This document shows positions 1 through 8,589 of a DNA stretch of 64,000 bases, in pieces. Source of the stretch: an uncultured Treponema sp. (lineage in GTDB: Bacteria; Spirochaetota; Spirochaetia; Treponematales; Treponemataceae); NCBI RefSeq assembly GCF_945873775.1, contig NZ_CAMCEC010000006.1, forward strand, positions 1-64,000, written 5' to 3'. The notes beneath the pieces were generated by a model. It was not told the origin of the DNA. It worked only from the letters and a program-made list of their open reading frames with translations, and did not search any database. How positions within the stretch are numbered: the stretch's first letter is position 1; each line of letters starts with the position of its first letter. The position numbers and the translations under genes were made by a program.

Positions 1-110
1 CTAGCCTTATAGGCTAAGTGCAAACCACCCGTTTGACGGGTGGTTTGTGATTTTTGCGCGCATGACGATGCCAGGAGCATGGCGGCCAGCAGGAGTAGCA
101 GCGCTCTCAT
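1..110 (-). pseudogene. 5' fragment of a lipoprotein gene, open at the window edge
   Basis: Reading the minus strand from the ATG at 110 gives Met-Arg, a leucine/alanine-rich hydrophobic stretch, then LLASSC, a clear lipobox with the acceptor Cys at residue 17. After about 22 residues the frame enters the 11-bp inverted repeat at 21-47 and stays open to base 1. I see a genuine lipoprotein signal peptide. I infer that the downstream part is either beyond the window or lost to an insertion, because the hairpin follows the lipobox so closely. Bases 53-110 are GC-rich like the body of the RHS gene at 755-6478, so this could be the displaced head of an RHS-type secreted protein. No strong ribosome binding site is visible, so expression is doubtful. 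Confidence 0.35.
21..47 (+). terminator. Perfect 11-bp inverted repeat with T-rich flank
   Basis: CAAACCACCCG and its exact complement CGGGTGGTTTG flank a TTTGA loop, followed on the plus strand by TGATTTTTG. A second small hairpin (TAGCC/GGCTA) lies at 2-16. This could be a rho-independent terminator for a plus-strand gene left of the window, or the subterminal hairpin of an IS200/IS605-type insertion. The sequence in hand cannot decide between them. Confidence 0.5.
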
Positions 111-261
111 TCTGCATAAATCTCAAAATCTTGGTTCGATAAATCGGAATTGAACTTATGAGAACCTTTTGAAATATTAATTTTTTCTCTACAAAGTTGT
201 ATTTGTGGGAGATACTATCACTGCATTAAGGTGCGAAAAGTATTTAGTGTAGAGATTTTTA

Positions 262-771
262 TTAAGTTCGGGTTACTAAATATTTTTTTTCATTTCTTTT
301 TAATCTTTCCGAATATTTTATTCCGTTAATTTCAAAATTAAGAATTATATATTCCGTCTTATAGGTTTGTAAAACATTTGGGGTAAAATCTGAATTTTCT
401 ATTTGATACGAATATATCTCATAATTACAATTCTTTTCAGAATGAAGAACACCATTTGATGATAATAAAACATTTTCCGCTTTATAAAGCTCTGTTTCTT
501 TATCATCAATAATTGTAATATTTTGTAAAAAGATTTCAGAGAAATCATTTTCTTTAGAAAATTTCCTAAATATTAGCTGAACCCATACAGCAGTTGTTAC
601 ACGCGTATAATAAAAAGTATCGGGATATTCATCAATTAAAATTGAGTTAGACTTAAACTGTTCAAAGCTTTCACTTTCAAAGTTTACGATAGAAGCTGTT
701 TTACATGAAAATATAGAAAATATAACATATCCTAATAGAAAAAGTAGAATTAATTTACTGATTTCTTTCAT
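262..771 (-). CDS. Small lipoprotein, candidate immunity protein for RHS tip A
   Basis: This codes for a 169-residue protein starting at the ATG at 771, preceded by GGGTG. Longer readings of the frame start inside the RHS gene and lack a ribosome site. Residues 5-22 are a hydrophobic signal and FSIFSC gives a lipobox with the acceptor Cys at residue 23, so the product should be an outer- or inner-membrane lipoprotein. The rest is a polar, beta-rich-looking domain I do not recognise. Its start overlaps the end of the RHS gene (stop at 755-757) by about 17 bases, the usual place for the immunity gene of a polymorphic toxin. The immunity role is inferred from that position only. It is AT-rich, unlike the RHS body. 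Confidence 0.6.
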   Translation of the reverse strand: MKEISKLILLFLLGYVIFSIFSCKTASIVNFESESFEQFKSNSILIDEYPDTFYYTRVTTAVWVQLIFRKFSKENDFSEIFLQNITIIDDKETELYKAENVLLSSNGVLHSEKNCNYEIYSYQIENSDFTPNVLQTYKTEYIILNFEINGIKYSERLKRNEKKYLVTRT

Positions 772-3700
772 TTTTACACCCTGTAATATAATATGGTAAC
801 ATATCTGCAAATAGATGTCCTGCACCTTTTGTTGCAAATTTCAAACTTTCAGATATGCACCTTCCCATTCCTCTAAAATCTGTTATTCCATTTGGCAGTG
901 TCGGAGGCGAAGCCGGATTACAATAATTATAAGTTCCTTTATATCTTGGATCAGTTACTAGTTGATAACTTTCGTCAGGTGAATCATCCTTTGAAAATAC
1001 AGCCTCTCTACCATCATTACAAACAAATTTTAATTCTGGTTCTCCAATGCCATTTTGATGATAAACAGACATGCTATTTGGTAATAAAGTCCAGTCTCCT
1101 CCATTTTCAGCAGAATCTTGTATTTCAGAATAACTTTCAGTTATCTTATTCTTAAGATCTCGTCCTTCAAAGTGAAAATAAGTAATTGCTTTAAATCCAT
1201 CTGAAATTGAGTTCACAACTGTATCTTTTGCTGTATTAACAACATTAACAGTTTTCTCCCATACGTTTTTTGTTGCAACTCCAATATCATCAAATATATT
1301 TCTTCCATCTGGATCAGTGTACTTGACCGGATTATTTCCTGCGTAATGATACAACTGCAAATTCACTGTGTTGAACACACCGCCCATTCCCGGCAGGCTG
1401 CCCGCTTCGCTGGCAGTCGCCTTTCCAGTCCCCGGGATATACTCGCCCAGTGCTGGGTCAGTAGAAATCCACCTTGAATATCTCGGATCAAGATACCTAG
1501 CACCATAATAGTACAGACCGGTCTCCTCGTCAATTTCCTTGCCTGTGAACCTGTAGGGCAGGTACTCAAGCCCGGTGTTGCTTGTCTTCTCAACCCAGGT
1601 CTCGCCGTAAGGCGTGTACTCAATTCTCTGGTACTCATCTCCCTTGTAGTCTGTGATGAGAGAGGCAGAGCCGAGATGGTCAGAGTGGTAGTAGTACTGC
1701 TTGTAATACTCCTCGTTGTAGGTCGGCTCGTGTCCAGAATTTAGTTTTGTAACAATCCTAGTTTTGCCCAAGTAAATATTTTTTGCAGTCTGTCCGCCGT
1801 AGACATTGTTTCCGCTGTCTGTATGGTGCGTCCACATCTTATTAAAATATAATGTCTCGGAATTCTGCGTGTACTTATTAGAACGCTGCCCGTCCTGTCC
1901 GTAGATGTAGGCTGTGCTGTAATTATCATCAACAGAACTTACAAGCTGGTTTCTTTCATTCCAGGTGTATGTTCTCTTGTATTTTGCTCTGTTTGCTTTT
2001 CCGCTGCTGCCTTTGTCATCTTCCTTGAACAGTCCCCAGCCGTAATCTGTCGAGTAGACTCCGTCCGCTTCCTGAGTTATTTTGTGATAAACTACTTGCT
2101 CCTCTCCGTCATTGGCAAATGCTCCGTCCTGCTCGCAGACAATGTTTCCGTTTGCGTCGTACTTGTAATAGCGGCCGCCCGCGCTTATCAGGCGGTGGGC
2201 GTAATTCTCATCGTAGACATAGTTAAAAGTGTAGTTCAAGTTGTCGCCTATGGCTTTTTGCGGAGAGACTGTCTCCGAAGAAACTTTGCTTGTCATGTTG
2301 CCCAAGCCGTCTGCGTCAAATGAAAACTCCTGCATATAATTTGAAATAAATTCAGGCACTGATGACTGGTACGGATTGTATGTTGTCTCGCCGCTCACTT
2401 TTATAAGCTGGTAGAGATTGTCGTAAGAGTAGGTCTGCCTTGTTATGTAGCTTCCAGAGGCTTCATGCAGGCAGTCGTTCTCGTAGCCCAGCACGTTGCC
2501 CACGCGGTCAAAGCTGTAGGCGATGTTCTGGTATGCCTGCCCCCACTTGCCCTGCGTCTTGATTGTGTCCAGCCATCTTCTCGCCGGGTCGTAATTGTAC
2601 TCGGTGGACGTTCCGTTGCCGTAGTCTATGCGCGTTCTTTGTCCGTATTCATCGTAAAGAATATTAGTTACATAGTTGAATTCATGCCCCCAGTGCTCGC
2701 CCTTTACGCTTACAACCTGTCCGCCGCGGTCGTAGCCGTAGGAGACTTTCTCGCCGTCCGGGTAGATGATGTGCTGCATTCTGCCGAGGTAGTCGCTTCT
2801 GTATTCCATTACGGCGGTCTCTGTAGGATTGCTGCCGTTCAAATGCGTTGCGAGCGTCCGGGTTTCCTTTGTTACTTCGCCGAGCCTGCCGTACTCGTAC
2901 TCAAGTGAGCCGGAAGCGTCGTCAATCCGCAGGATTCTGTTGCTTGCTCCGCTGGTGTCGTTTGCGCCTCCGTAGGTGTAGACTGTGTCCTCTGTGTCGG
3001 GATAGCCGATTCTTACAAGGCGGTTCAGTCCATCGTACCCGTAGACTATCTGCTTATTGCTTTCTCTAAGGACGCTGTTATTTTCACGGACAAGGTTAGA
3101 GCACTCATCGTAGAAGAATTCCTGCCGTCCTGAGTCCTTGCTTTCAAGGGCGGTTCTCCGACCGAGCAGGTCGTACTCGGCCATGACCGCGTTTCCCTTC
3201 GCGTCAAAGGCTTTGAGCATCTCGCCCATCTCATTGTAGCGGTATGTTGCTTGCGTGAGCGGCTTTCCAGCCGCGTCCTTTTTTGAGGCTCTGACGATGT
3301 TTCCGCGGCTGTCGGTTTCCTGGACAGACACATTTCCGAGCGGGTCTGCCGTTTCTGTTATTAACCTGTTTTCTTCTATATAAAAAGCAGCCGACTGCAC
3401 AGAGCCGTCCGGGAGAATTGTCTTAATCCGCCTGTCCTTCTCGTCGTACTCGTAAGCGGTGAAAAGGCTCGTCATTTTTGGCACGGACTCAAGAAGCGTC
3501 TCCATGCCTCCCTGTATGAATTCCGTCATGCCTTCCTTTGAGGCTCTGCCTTTTGCGTCGTGCTCGACCGCGCCGGACACATTCCAGCCGTCAGCTCCAT
3601 TCACAAAGCCTGTCTTTGCCGTGCGGACTGCTCGCCCCATTCCGTCAACCTGCAATACAGTCTGAATAACGGAATCATCGCCAGCGTCGAAGGTTACCTT

Positions 3701-6478
3701 GTTGTTTGTTATAGCATGCCATAATTCATGGTGCCCAGAAGAATCATTGTTCGGTGTGCTGTATTCATAAGCTGCCGCAGGAGTTGTGCCAGTGTCGTAG
3801 CCTGTCCAGACTTTTGTGATTCTCTGCCAGCTGTCGTACTCGTATCGGATAGAGTTTCCGCTGCAGTCAGTTTCCATGGTCTTCGTCTGCGCCGGAATGT
3901 CGTAACTGATCGAGCTTTTATAAATGTCTGTATTCTTTCCATATTGAGAAATTTCAGTTACAAACATATTCTCGTCATTGTCGTAGGTGTAGGCTAGCGT
4001 TGCGCCGCGGCTGTCAGTCGCGGACTTGATGTTTCCGTAGCTGTCGTAGCTCAGCGTGTTTAGAGAATAATTGTTGTCATCATAGTATTGATGAAGTCTG
4101 TTCAGTTGTCCTTTGTCATCATATTCACCAGAACGATGCCGCAGCAATTTTCCTTTTGAATCATAAACCCGGATGTCAACAGGCAATCCAATGACATAAT
4201 TAGCAACATCAGTGTTGTCGTAAATAACCTGCGCGGAGAGGGTTTCCCCATCGCCGAAGTCCTGCGTTGCTTGCGTGCAGTTTCCGAAGCCGTCGTACTC
4301 ATAGCCTGTTGCCGTGTATATAAAGCTGTCCTTTCCGCTGGACTTCTCGTAAGTCCAGGACTCCTCCTTTTCTGGCAGGGCGACAGGGGAAGGGCAGAGG
4401 GATGTCCTGCATTCCGACAGCAGGGAGCCGTCCTTTGCGTAGAAGGCGGTTCTTTCAATGCAGCCCTTGGCGTAGTACTCGCAGTTGTTGTATTCATCGA
4501 TTTGAACCGTGTCGTCTGCAAAAGCTGTCCTCACAGTCCTGAATCCGTAGAAGTCCCTTCTCTGCCTGTCGTAGTAGCCGTCTTCATACTCAAAGACTGT
4601 CGCAACAGAATGCTCCCCGTGGCTTATGGCCGGGAGTGCCTCGCCGCAGCCGTCATCCATGGTGACTCCGCTCATCACGTATTTGAAATTCGGGTTGTCT
4701 GCCGTGCCGTATTTCTCGGCGTACTCAAGGCGTACATTCCCGCCCTGGGGCAGGCCGATTCTTTCAAGCAGCCCGCAGCGTCCGCTTATGTTCCTCTTCC
4801 AGTATGTTCCGAAGCCGGGAATCCGAAGGACATGGTCTGGAAGCCCGTCGCCGTTTATGTCCGCCATCATTTTCCCGGCGCTTGACGTCGTGGAGCTATA
4901 GGTTATTCCGGCGGTCCCGCTCGCGCCTGTCCTGAGGCTCTTCGCGGCCTGCAGGTCCGCCGAGCCCGCCACGGCTCCGAGTCCTGCGCTGAAATTCATT
5001 CCGATGGACTGCGACCTGCTCTCCGAGATGTTTCCGACTGCGAAGCCTGCATAGTCCGTAGAAAACTCCGAGCCGTTGCCCAGCGCGTAGAAATTCCCGT
5101 TGCAGTAGTCCGGGATTCCGTCGCCGTTTATGTCCGCGAGCCCGTGCGTCTGCAGGCTGGAGCTTTCGGAGTATGTGAGCCCGCCCGACGCATTCGGGGA
5201 CGCCTGCGGCTCCACGACAACATATTTTATGTTTCCGTATGAGGTCGTTCTGGGGACCTGCCTCACAGAGCCCTGCGCCGAGACCGAGCCGCCGTACACC
5301 TTTGACGTAGTCTCGTTTTTTGACAGGAACGGAATTCCTGGCACAGTCCGCTCCTTGCTGAAGCCTATCTCGCCGGACTCATTCAGCCTTGCCCCCTCAA
5401 TAATCCTGAGAGCTCCGCCGACAGCCTGGACAATGTCTGGAATGCCGTCCGCGTTCACATCCTGGAGGATCTGGCTTGCCGCCGATATGGAGCTGTTCTC
5501 CCCAACAGAGGCGCTTCCGCCGGGAAGGCTGACGGCCAGATTATAGGAGTCCTTTGCGGAGCTGCTGCTTGAGGCCCTTGAGAGGTCCGCGCCGACAGGC
5601 CCTATGCCGAATTTCGCGGACGGCGTCTTGTCAGTGGCCTCTGTATACGACTTCCTTATCGCCGGCATTGAAAGCAGGGAGCTTCCTGCCGGCTGCGCCG
5701 CTGTGCTTTCAGAGTTATCAGTTAGTCCCTCGATCTTATAATAGGAGACGCCTCCCGCCCTGTCCGCGTGGATTATGTTTCCAAAGACAAAGGGCATGTA
5801 GTAGCTTGTGGAAAGCTCCCTTCCCGCGGATGTCTTCCTCGCCTCCGAGTACATGGCGACAGTTCCCATGAGGGATTCCGGGTAGTCCACACTGTAGGGG
5901 ACTGAGGCGTTCCTGAATCCGCTGGCGTTTCTTGCAAGTTCACATTCATCCTGCCTCTGGGGCAGGTAGAAATGCACGCTGTCCGCCGCCTTCTGCTCTT
6001 TCTGCTTGCCGGAAATTTCTGCCGGAACGGAATTTTTCCTGGAGCTGAAGTCCTCCTCCGAGCTTATGCCCTCCGCGGAGCTTTCATGCTCCCTGAGCCT
6101 TTTCCCCGAGAAGGGTGCATCATCCAGGCTTCCCTTCCAGATTCCGTAGAACCAGCCGTCCTTGCCTCCGTACAGGAACTCGTCGCTCTGAATCTTTATC
6201 TCCTCGGCTGCCGTGCCGGTCAAGCCGTCCTGCGTTATGGTCTTGTTGTATGAGTAGACAGCTTTCCCGCGGTTCATGTTTTCGGCCGAGTAGTCGCTTC
6301 CGGAATTCCATCTCGTCTTGGGGAGCGTGAATTCCTCCCTGCTGAGATTAAGCCCGTTGCTTGCAGCAAGCAGCGAGTAGGAGCTGTTGCTTATGCTGTA
6401 TAGATGCTCAATATTGAACTCCTGCGAGACCCGCATTGACGAGAATTTTCCGAAGCCGAATTTCCTGCACTCCGACAA
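755..6478 (-). CDS. RHS repeat protein with toxin tip A; lacks its N-terminus
   Basis: The 1907-residue reading contains three FG-GAP/VCBS-like calcium motifs (DVNADGIPD, DINGDGIPD, DINGDGLPD), a long series of YD/RHS repeats, and a complete RHS core (RFTGKEIDEETGLYYYGARYLDP, then WISTDP, ending YTDPDG near residue 1725). A variable 182-residue tip follows. RHS proteins form a shell that encloses and delivers a C-terminal toxin. The tip shares GREAVF and GTYNY motifs with the tip at 8590-9279. The nominal start is a TTG at 6478 with no ribosome site. The frame is open back to 6715, directly after the stop of the Imm26-like gene, with no ATG or GTG and no signal peptide. I infer a 5'-truncated, probably silent gene. 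Bases 4600-6700 are clearly GC-richer than the tip and neighbours. Confidence 0.75.
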   Translation of the reverse strand: MSECRKFGFGKFSSMRVSQEFNIEHLYSISNSSYSLLAASNGLNLSREEFTLPKTRWNSGSDYSAENMNRGKAVYSYNKTITQDGLTGTAAEEIKIQSDEFLYGGKDGWFYGIWKGSLDDAPFSGKRLREHESSAEGISSEEDFSSRKNSVPAEISGKQKEQKAADSVHFYLPQRQDECELARNASGFRNASVPYSVDYPESLMGTVAMYSEARKTSAGRELSTSYYMPFVFGNIIHADRAGGVSYYKIEGLTDNSESTAAQPAGSSLLSMPAIRKSYTEATDKTPSAKFGIGPVGADLSRASSSSSAKDSYNLAVSLPGGSASVGENSSISAASQILQDVNADGIPDIVQAVGGALRIIEGARLNESGEIGFSKERTVPGIPFLSKNETTSKVYGGSVSAQGSVRQVPRTTSYGNIKYVVVEPQASPNASGGLTYSESSSLQTHGLADINGDGIPDYCNGNFYALGNGSEFSTDYAGFAVGNISESRSQSIGMNFSAGLGAVAGSADLQAAKSLRTGASGTAGITYSSTTSSAGKMMADINGDGLPDHVLRIPGFGTYWKRNISGRCGLLERIGLPQGGNVRLEYAEKYGTADNPNFKYVMSGVTMDDGCGEALPAISHGEHSVATVFEYEDGYYDRQRRDFYGFRTVRTAFADDTVQIDEYNNCEYYAKGCIERTAFYAKDGSLLSECRTSLCPSPVALPEKEESWTYEKSSGKDSFIYTATGYEYDGFGNCTQATQDFGDGETLSAQVIYDNTDVANYVIGLPVDIRVYDSKGKLLRHRSGEYDDKGQLNRLHQYYDDNNYSLNTLSYDSYGNIKSATDSRGATLAYTYDNDENMFVTEISQYGKNTDIYKSSISYDIPAQTKTMETDCSGNSIRYEYDSWQRITKVWTGYDTGTTPAAAYEYSTPNNDSSGHHELWHAITNNKVTFDAGDDSVIQTVLQVDGMGRAVRTAKTGFVNGADGWNVSGAVEHDAKGRASKEGMTEFIQGGMETLLESVPKMTSLFTAYEYDEKDRRIKTILPDGSVQSAAFYIEENRLITETADPLGNVSVQETDSRGNIVRASKKDAAGKPLTQATYRYNEMGEMLKAFDAKGNAVMAEYDLLGRRTALESKDSGRQEFFYDECSNLVRENNSVLRESNKQIVYGYDGLNRLVRIGYPDTEDTVYTYGGANDTSGASNRILRIDDASGSLEYEYGRLGEVTKETRTLATHLNGSNPTETAVMEYRSDYLGRMQHIIYPDGEKVSYGYDRGGQVVSVKGEHWGHEFNYVTNILYDEYGQRTRIDYGNGTSTEYNYDPARRWLDTIKTQGKWGQAYQNIAYSFDRVGNVLGYENDCLHEASGSYITRQTYSYDNLYQLIKVSGETTYNPYQSSVPEFISNYMQEFSFDADGLGNMTSKVSSETVSPQKAIGDNLNYTFNYVYDENYAHRLISAGGRYYKYDANGNIVCEQDGAFANDGEEQVVYHKITQEADGVYSTDYGWGLFKEDDKGSSGKANRAKYKRTYTWNERNQLVSSVDDNYSTAYIYGQDGQRSNKYTQNSETLYFNKMWTHHTDSGNNVYGGQTAKNIYLGKTRIVTKLNSGHEPTYNEEYYKQYYYHSDHLGSASLITDYKGDEYQRIEYTPYGETWVEKTSNTGLEYLPYRFTGKEIDEETGLYYYGARYLDPRYSRWISTDPALGEYIPGTGKATASEAGSLPGMGGVFNTVNLQLYHYAGNNPVKYTDPDGRNIFDDIGVATKNVWEKTVNVVNTAKDTVVNSISDGFKAITYFHFEGRDLKNKITESYSEIQDSAENGGDWTLLPNSMSVYHQNGIGEPELKFVCNDGREAVFSKDDSPDESYQLVTDPRYKGTYNYCNPASPPTLPNGITDFRGMGRCISESLKFATKGAGHLFADMLPYYITGCKNERNQ
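2976..3034 (-). repeat. 59-bp RHS-core repeat, copy 1 (inside the RHS gene)
   Basis: These 59 bases encode part of the RHS repeat region ending in PDTEDTVYT. They recur at 7841-7899 with only two differences. In this copy the sequence continues in frame into the next RHS repeat. Confidence 0.9.
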
Positions 6479-6715
6479 AAGCAGGCTGTCGAGCTTTAAG
6501 TATTCCGCGTATTTTTCATTAAAAACACTCTCTAGTTTTGCAGAGAACTCTGCCGGGTTTTTCTTTTTAAGGCCGGGATCAGCCTCAAGGATTTCCGCCT
6601 CAATGCCGGCAGTCCATTCAGAGCGGGCGGCCTGCTCGTCCTTGGGCGCCTTCCACTCGTCCTTGAGGACGTAGCCTCCGTCTGAGGCGGCATAGAACGG
6701 GTATTTCTCATTGTA

Positions 6716-7141
6716 CTATTTACAAATTTCTGTCCATCTTTCGTTCCCCATGATTCTATCTATTATATGATTTGAATCCCATACAGCACACCTTTCTAAA
6801 CCAATGCACTCAGCTTTTGAAGCTTTTCTAATCAATCCTTTATAATAGATTTCGTAATTTGCTGGATTCAGTTGGTCTTGAATATACATAGGTGGTCCCC
6901 AGGCTTCTTCTTCAGATTCAAATGGATAGTTACAAACTTTAGGCCAAATCCCACTAGTTAAAACATCATTGTATACTCCTACGAAAAAATCTATTTCTGA
7001 AAAATCAGGCTTTTTTATTATTTTATTTGATATAAACTTTGAAATTCCAATGCAAGGATCTTTATATTGTCTGCCATAAGCATATTTTCCATCAGGAAGA
7101 GGAATCGCATATACATTTCCAAGTTTTCGAATTTGTTTCAT
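6716..7141 (-). CDS. Imm26-like immunity protein
   Basis: This is a 141-residue cytoplasmic protein with no signal or membrane segment. Its N-terminus, with the pattern GNVYAIPLPDGKYAYGR, matches what I know of the Imm26 family (immunity proteins of bacterial polymorphic toxins). It starts with ATG immediately after the stop codon of the toxin-tip gene at 7142-7732, the expected toxin-immunity order, so it probably protects against tip B. Its own stop codon at 6716-6718 is followed in the same frame by the headless RHS gene, which marks a recombination joint. The family call is from a remembered motif. The pairing is inferred from position. Confidence 0.7.
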   Translation of the reverse strand: MKQIRKLGNVYAIPLPDGKYAYGRQYKDPCIGISKFISNKIIKKPDFSEIDFFVGVYNDVLTSGIWPKVCNYPFESEEEAWGPPMYIQDQLNPANYEIYYKGLIRKASKAECIGLERCAVWDSNHIIDRIMGNERWTEICK

Positions 7142-7732
7142 TTAATTAAACTCCTTATTACAAGAATTCATATATATATCATATTTTGGGTTGTTTGGAC
7201 TTATCCCATTAATACTATTCCCAGAAGTGCCTCCCATACTCTTAGCACCGCCATTCATGTCAATTAGCTGTTGCTCTCGTCCACGTATTGCCTGATAATT
7301 GCTTGAAGATTTATCAAGTTTTGCAGGACCAAATCCTTTTTCATTCATGTGATGATTCGAATCCCTTTTTGCGATATTTGAAAATGGATCACCTTTTCCA
7401 CTTGTTCTTCCAGAATAAACTTCTCCTGTTACAGGATTTGTTTTGGTATATGTTTGGTATGTCTTTTGTGAAGATTTTGCAGAACTTGCCGCATTGCTTA
7501 GTTTAGTTCCTGCAGAAACTGCTTTAGAAATTTGTCCAACACCACTTGCTGCTTGTACAGCTCCTATGCCAGCTTCAAGATAATCACTATTTTCTAATCC
7601 ATCTTGAATTGACAATGCACCACCAGCAATATTTGCAGCGGCTCCGGTTATTCTGGCTGCATTTATTGCTACTCCAGCACCTCCTGGTATGCCTGGCAAA
7701 ACAACAGCTGCTGTGTCTGCTACAATTCCCAA
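7142..7732 (-). CDS. Orphan RHS C-terminal toxin tip B
   Basis: The product is about 196 residues if translation begins at the TTG at 7732. The frame is open further upstream to about 7840, where it reads YKDPDGK, the usual last motif of an RHS core. So this is a detached tip and not a normal gene with its own start. An Ala/Gly-rich hydrophobic segment comes first (roughly residues 5-75), typical of pre-toxin regions. A C-terminal domain follows, with TNPVTGEVYSGRTSG, an Arg-Asp and His-His cluster, GREQQLID and ISPNNPKYD. The VYSGRT...R...HH pattern resembles GIY-YIG/URI-type nuclease toxins, but that is inference. The Imm26-like gene follows at once. There is no ribosome site, and the upstream joint is out of frame, so it is probably not expressed as it stands. 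Confidence 0.65.
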   Translation of the reverse strand: MGIVADTAAVVLPGIPGGAGVAINAARITGAAANIAGGALSIQDGLENSDYLEAGIGAVQAASGVGQISKAVSAGTKLSNAASSAKSSQKTYQTYTKTNPVTGEVYSGRTSGKGDPFSNIAKRDSNHHMNEKGFGPAKLDKSSSNYQAIRGREQQLIDMNGGAKSMGGTSGNSINGISPNNPKYDIYMNSCNKEFN

Positions 7733-7840
7733 ACTGTCAATTACAGCACCTTTTACATCTGCAACAAGAGATGCAACACCTGCCAGCAGAGATGCGACAT
7801 CCCATGCTGTTTCAATAATCTTGCCATCTGGGTCTTTATA

Positions 7841-7899
7841 GTGTAGACTGTGTCCTCTGTGTCGGGGTAGCCGATTCTTACAAGGCGGTTCAGCCCATC
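7841..7899 (-). repeat. 59-bp RHS-core repeat, copy 2 (recombination seam)
   Basis: This is nearly identical to 2976-3034 (two mismatches). On the minus strand it ends in codons for DTVYT and then switches directly to the YKDPDGK end of another RHS core, but in a different reading frame. Everything between these two parts of an RHS core is missing, so the seam marks a deletion or illegitimate joining event. Bases 7900-7935 beyond it show nothing recognisable. Confidence 0.85.
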
Positions 7900-7935
7900 A
7901 CCTTTGGTGATAGATGACTTAAACTATTATTATAT

Positions 7936-8580
7936 TCAATAAGCTCCAGGAAAGAAAAACATAAACCAATTTGGTGGATAAGAATCACCTTCTACACATT
8001 CACAAACAAAATTTAATTCTTGAAAATATTCATTATTATCTAAAAGATAATGAATAATTATTTTTACAGAAATTTTATCTCCAAGGTTCATTCTCCGTTT
8101 CGAGAATATTTTTTTAAAGTTTACTTTGCATATTTTAAAATTTTCAAATCCTCCATAAACATTATATTGGTATATTAAATTTTCCATACTAGATGATTCC
8201 TTATTAATAATTCTAAAGGAGTTTGGATTATCATCTTTTAATTCATATAAAATATTTCGTTTTATTTTTATCTCATTGTCTTCATACAAAATCTTAAAAT
8301 CTAATAATCTAAAAGCTTTTAATTCTTTCTTAGACCAGATAGCAAAATTTATTTCATCACTATCTTGGTTAATTACATTAATTTGATGCATATAAATAAA
8401 AGGATTTCCTTTATCTAACTCCTCTTTAATAGCTTTATTTAATTCAGTAGATTTTATTCCTTCTAAATGGAAGATCTTCTCAGATCCGGAAACTTTCCAA
8501 AAATAGTCGACAATTAATGAAATAATAACTGTTAAGACTAAATATGGAAGTATGATAAAAAATTTTTCCTTCATTGCCAT
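7936..8580 (-). CDS. Membrane-anchored protein, candidate immunity for RHS tip C
   Basis: This 214-residue protein has one N-terminal hydrophobic segment (residues 7-27, rich in Ile/Leu/Val) and no lipobox Cys, so it is probably anchored in the inner membrane with its domain outside. The remainder is polar and rich in Lys, Asn and Ile. I do not recognise the family. The ATG at 8580 is preceded by AGGG; a second Met lies two codons on. It begins 9 bases after the stop of the RHS tip at 8590-9279. That spacing, and its AT-rich composition matching the tip, make it a candidate immunity gene. No motif independently supports this. Confidence 0.55.
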   Translation of the reverse strand: MAMKEKFFIILPYLVLTVIISLIVDYFWKVSGSEKIFHLEGIKSTELNKAIKEELDKGNPFIYMHQINVINQDSDEINFAIWSKKELKAFRLLDFKILYEDNEIKIKRNILYELKDDNPNSFRIINKESSSMENLIYQYNVYGGFENFKICKVNFKKIFSKRRMNLGDKISVKIIIHYLLDNNEYFQELNFVCECVEGDSYPPNWFMFFFPGAY

Positions 8581-8589
8581 AATAATACC

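Noticed and set aside
2084..6253. Several plus-strand open frames of 70-200 codons across the RHS gene
   Set aside because: They are mirror images of a GC-rich repetitive gene, with low-complexity Val/Ala/Arg-rich translations and no start signals.
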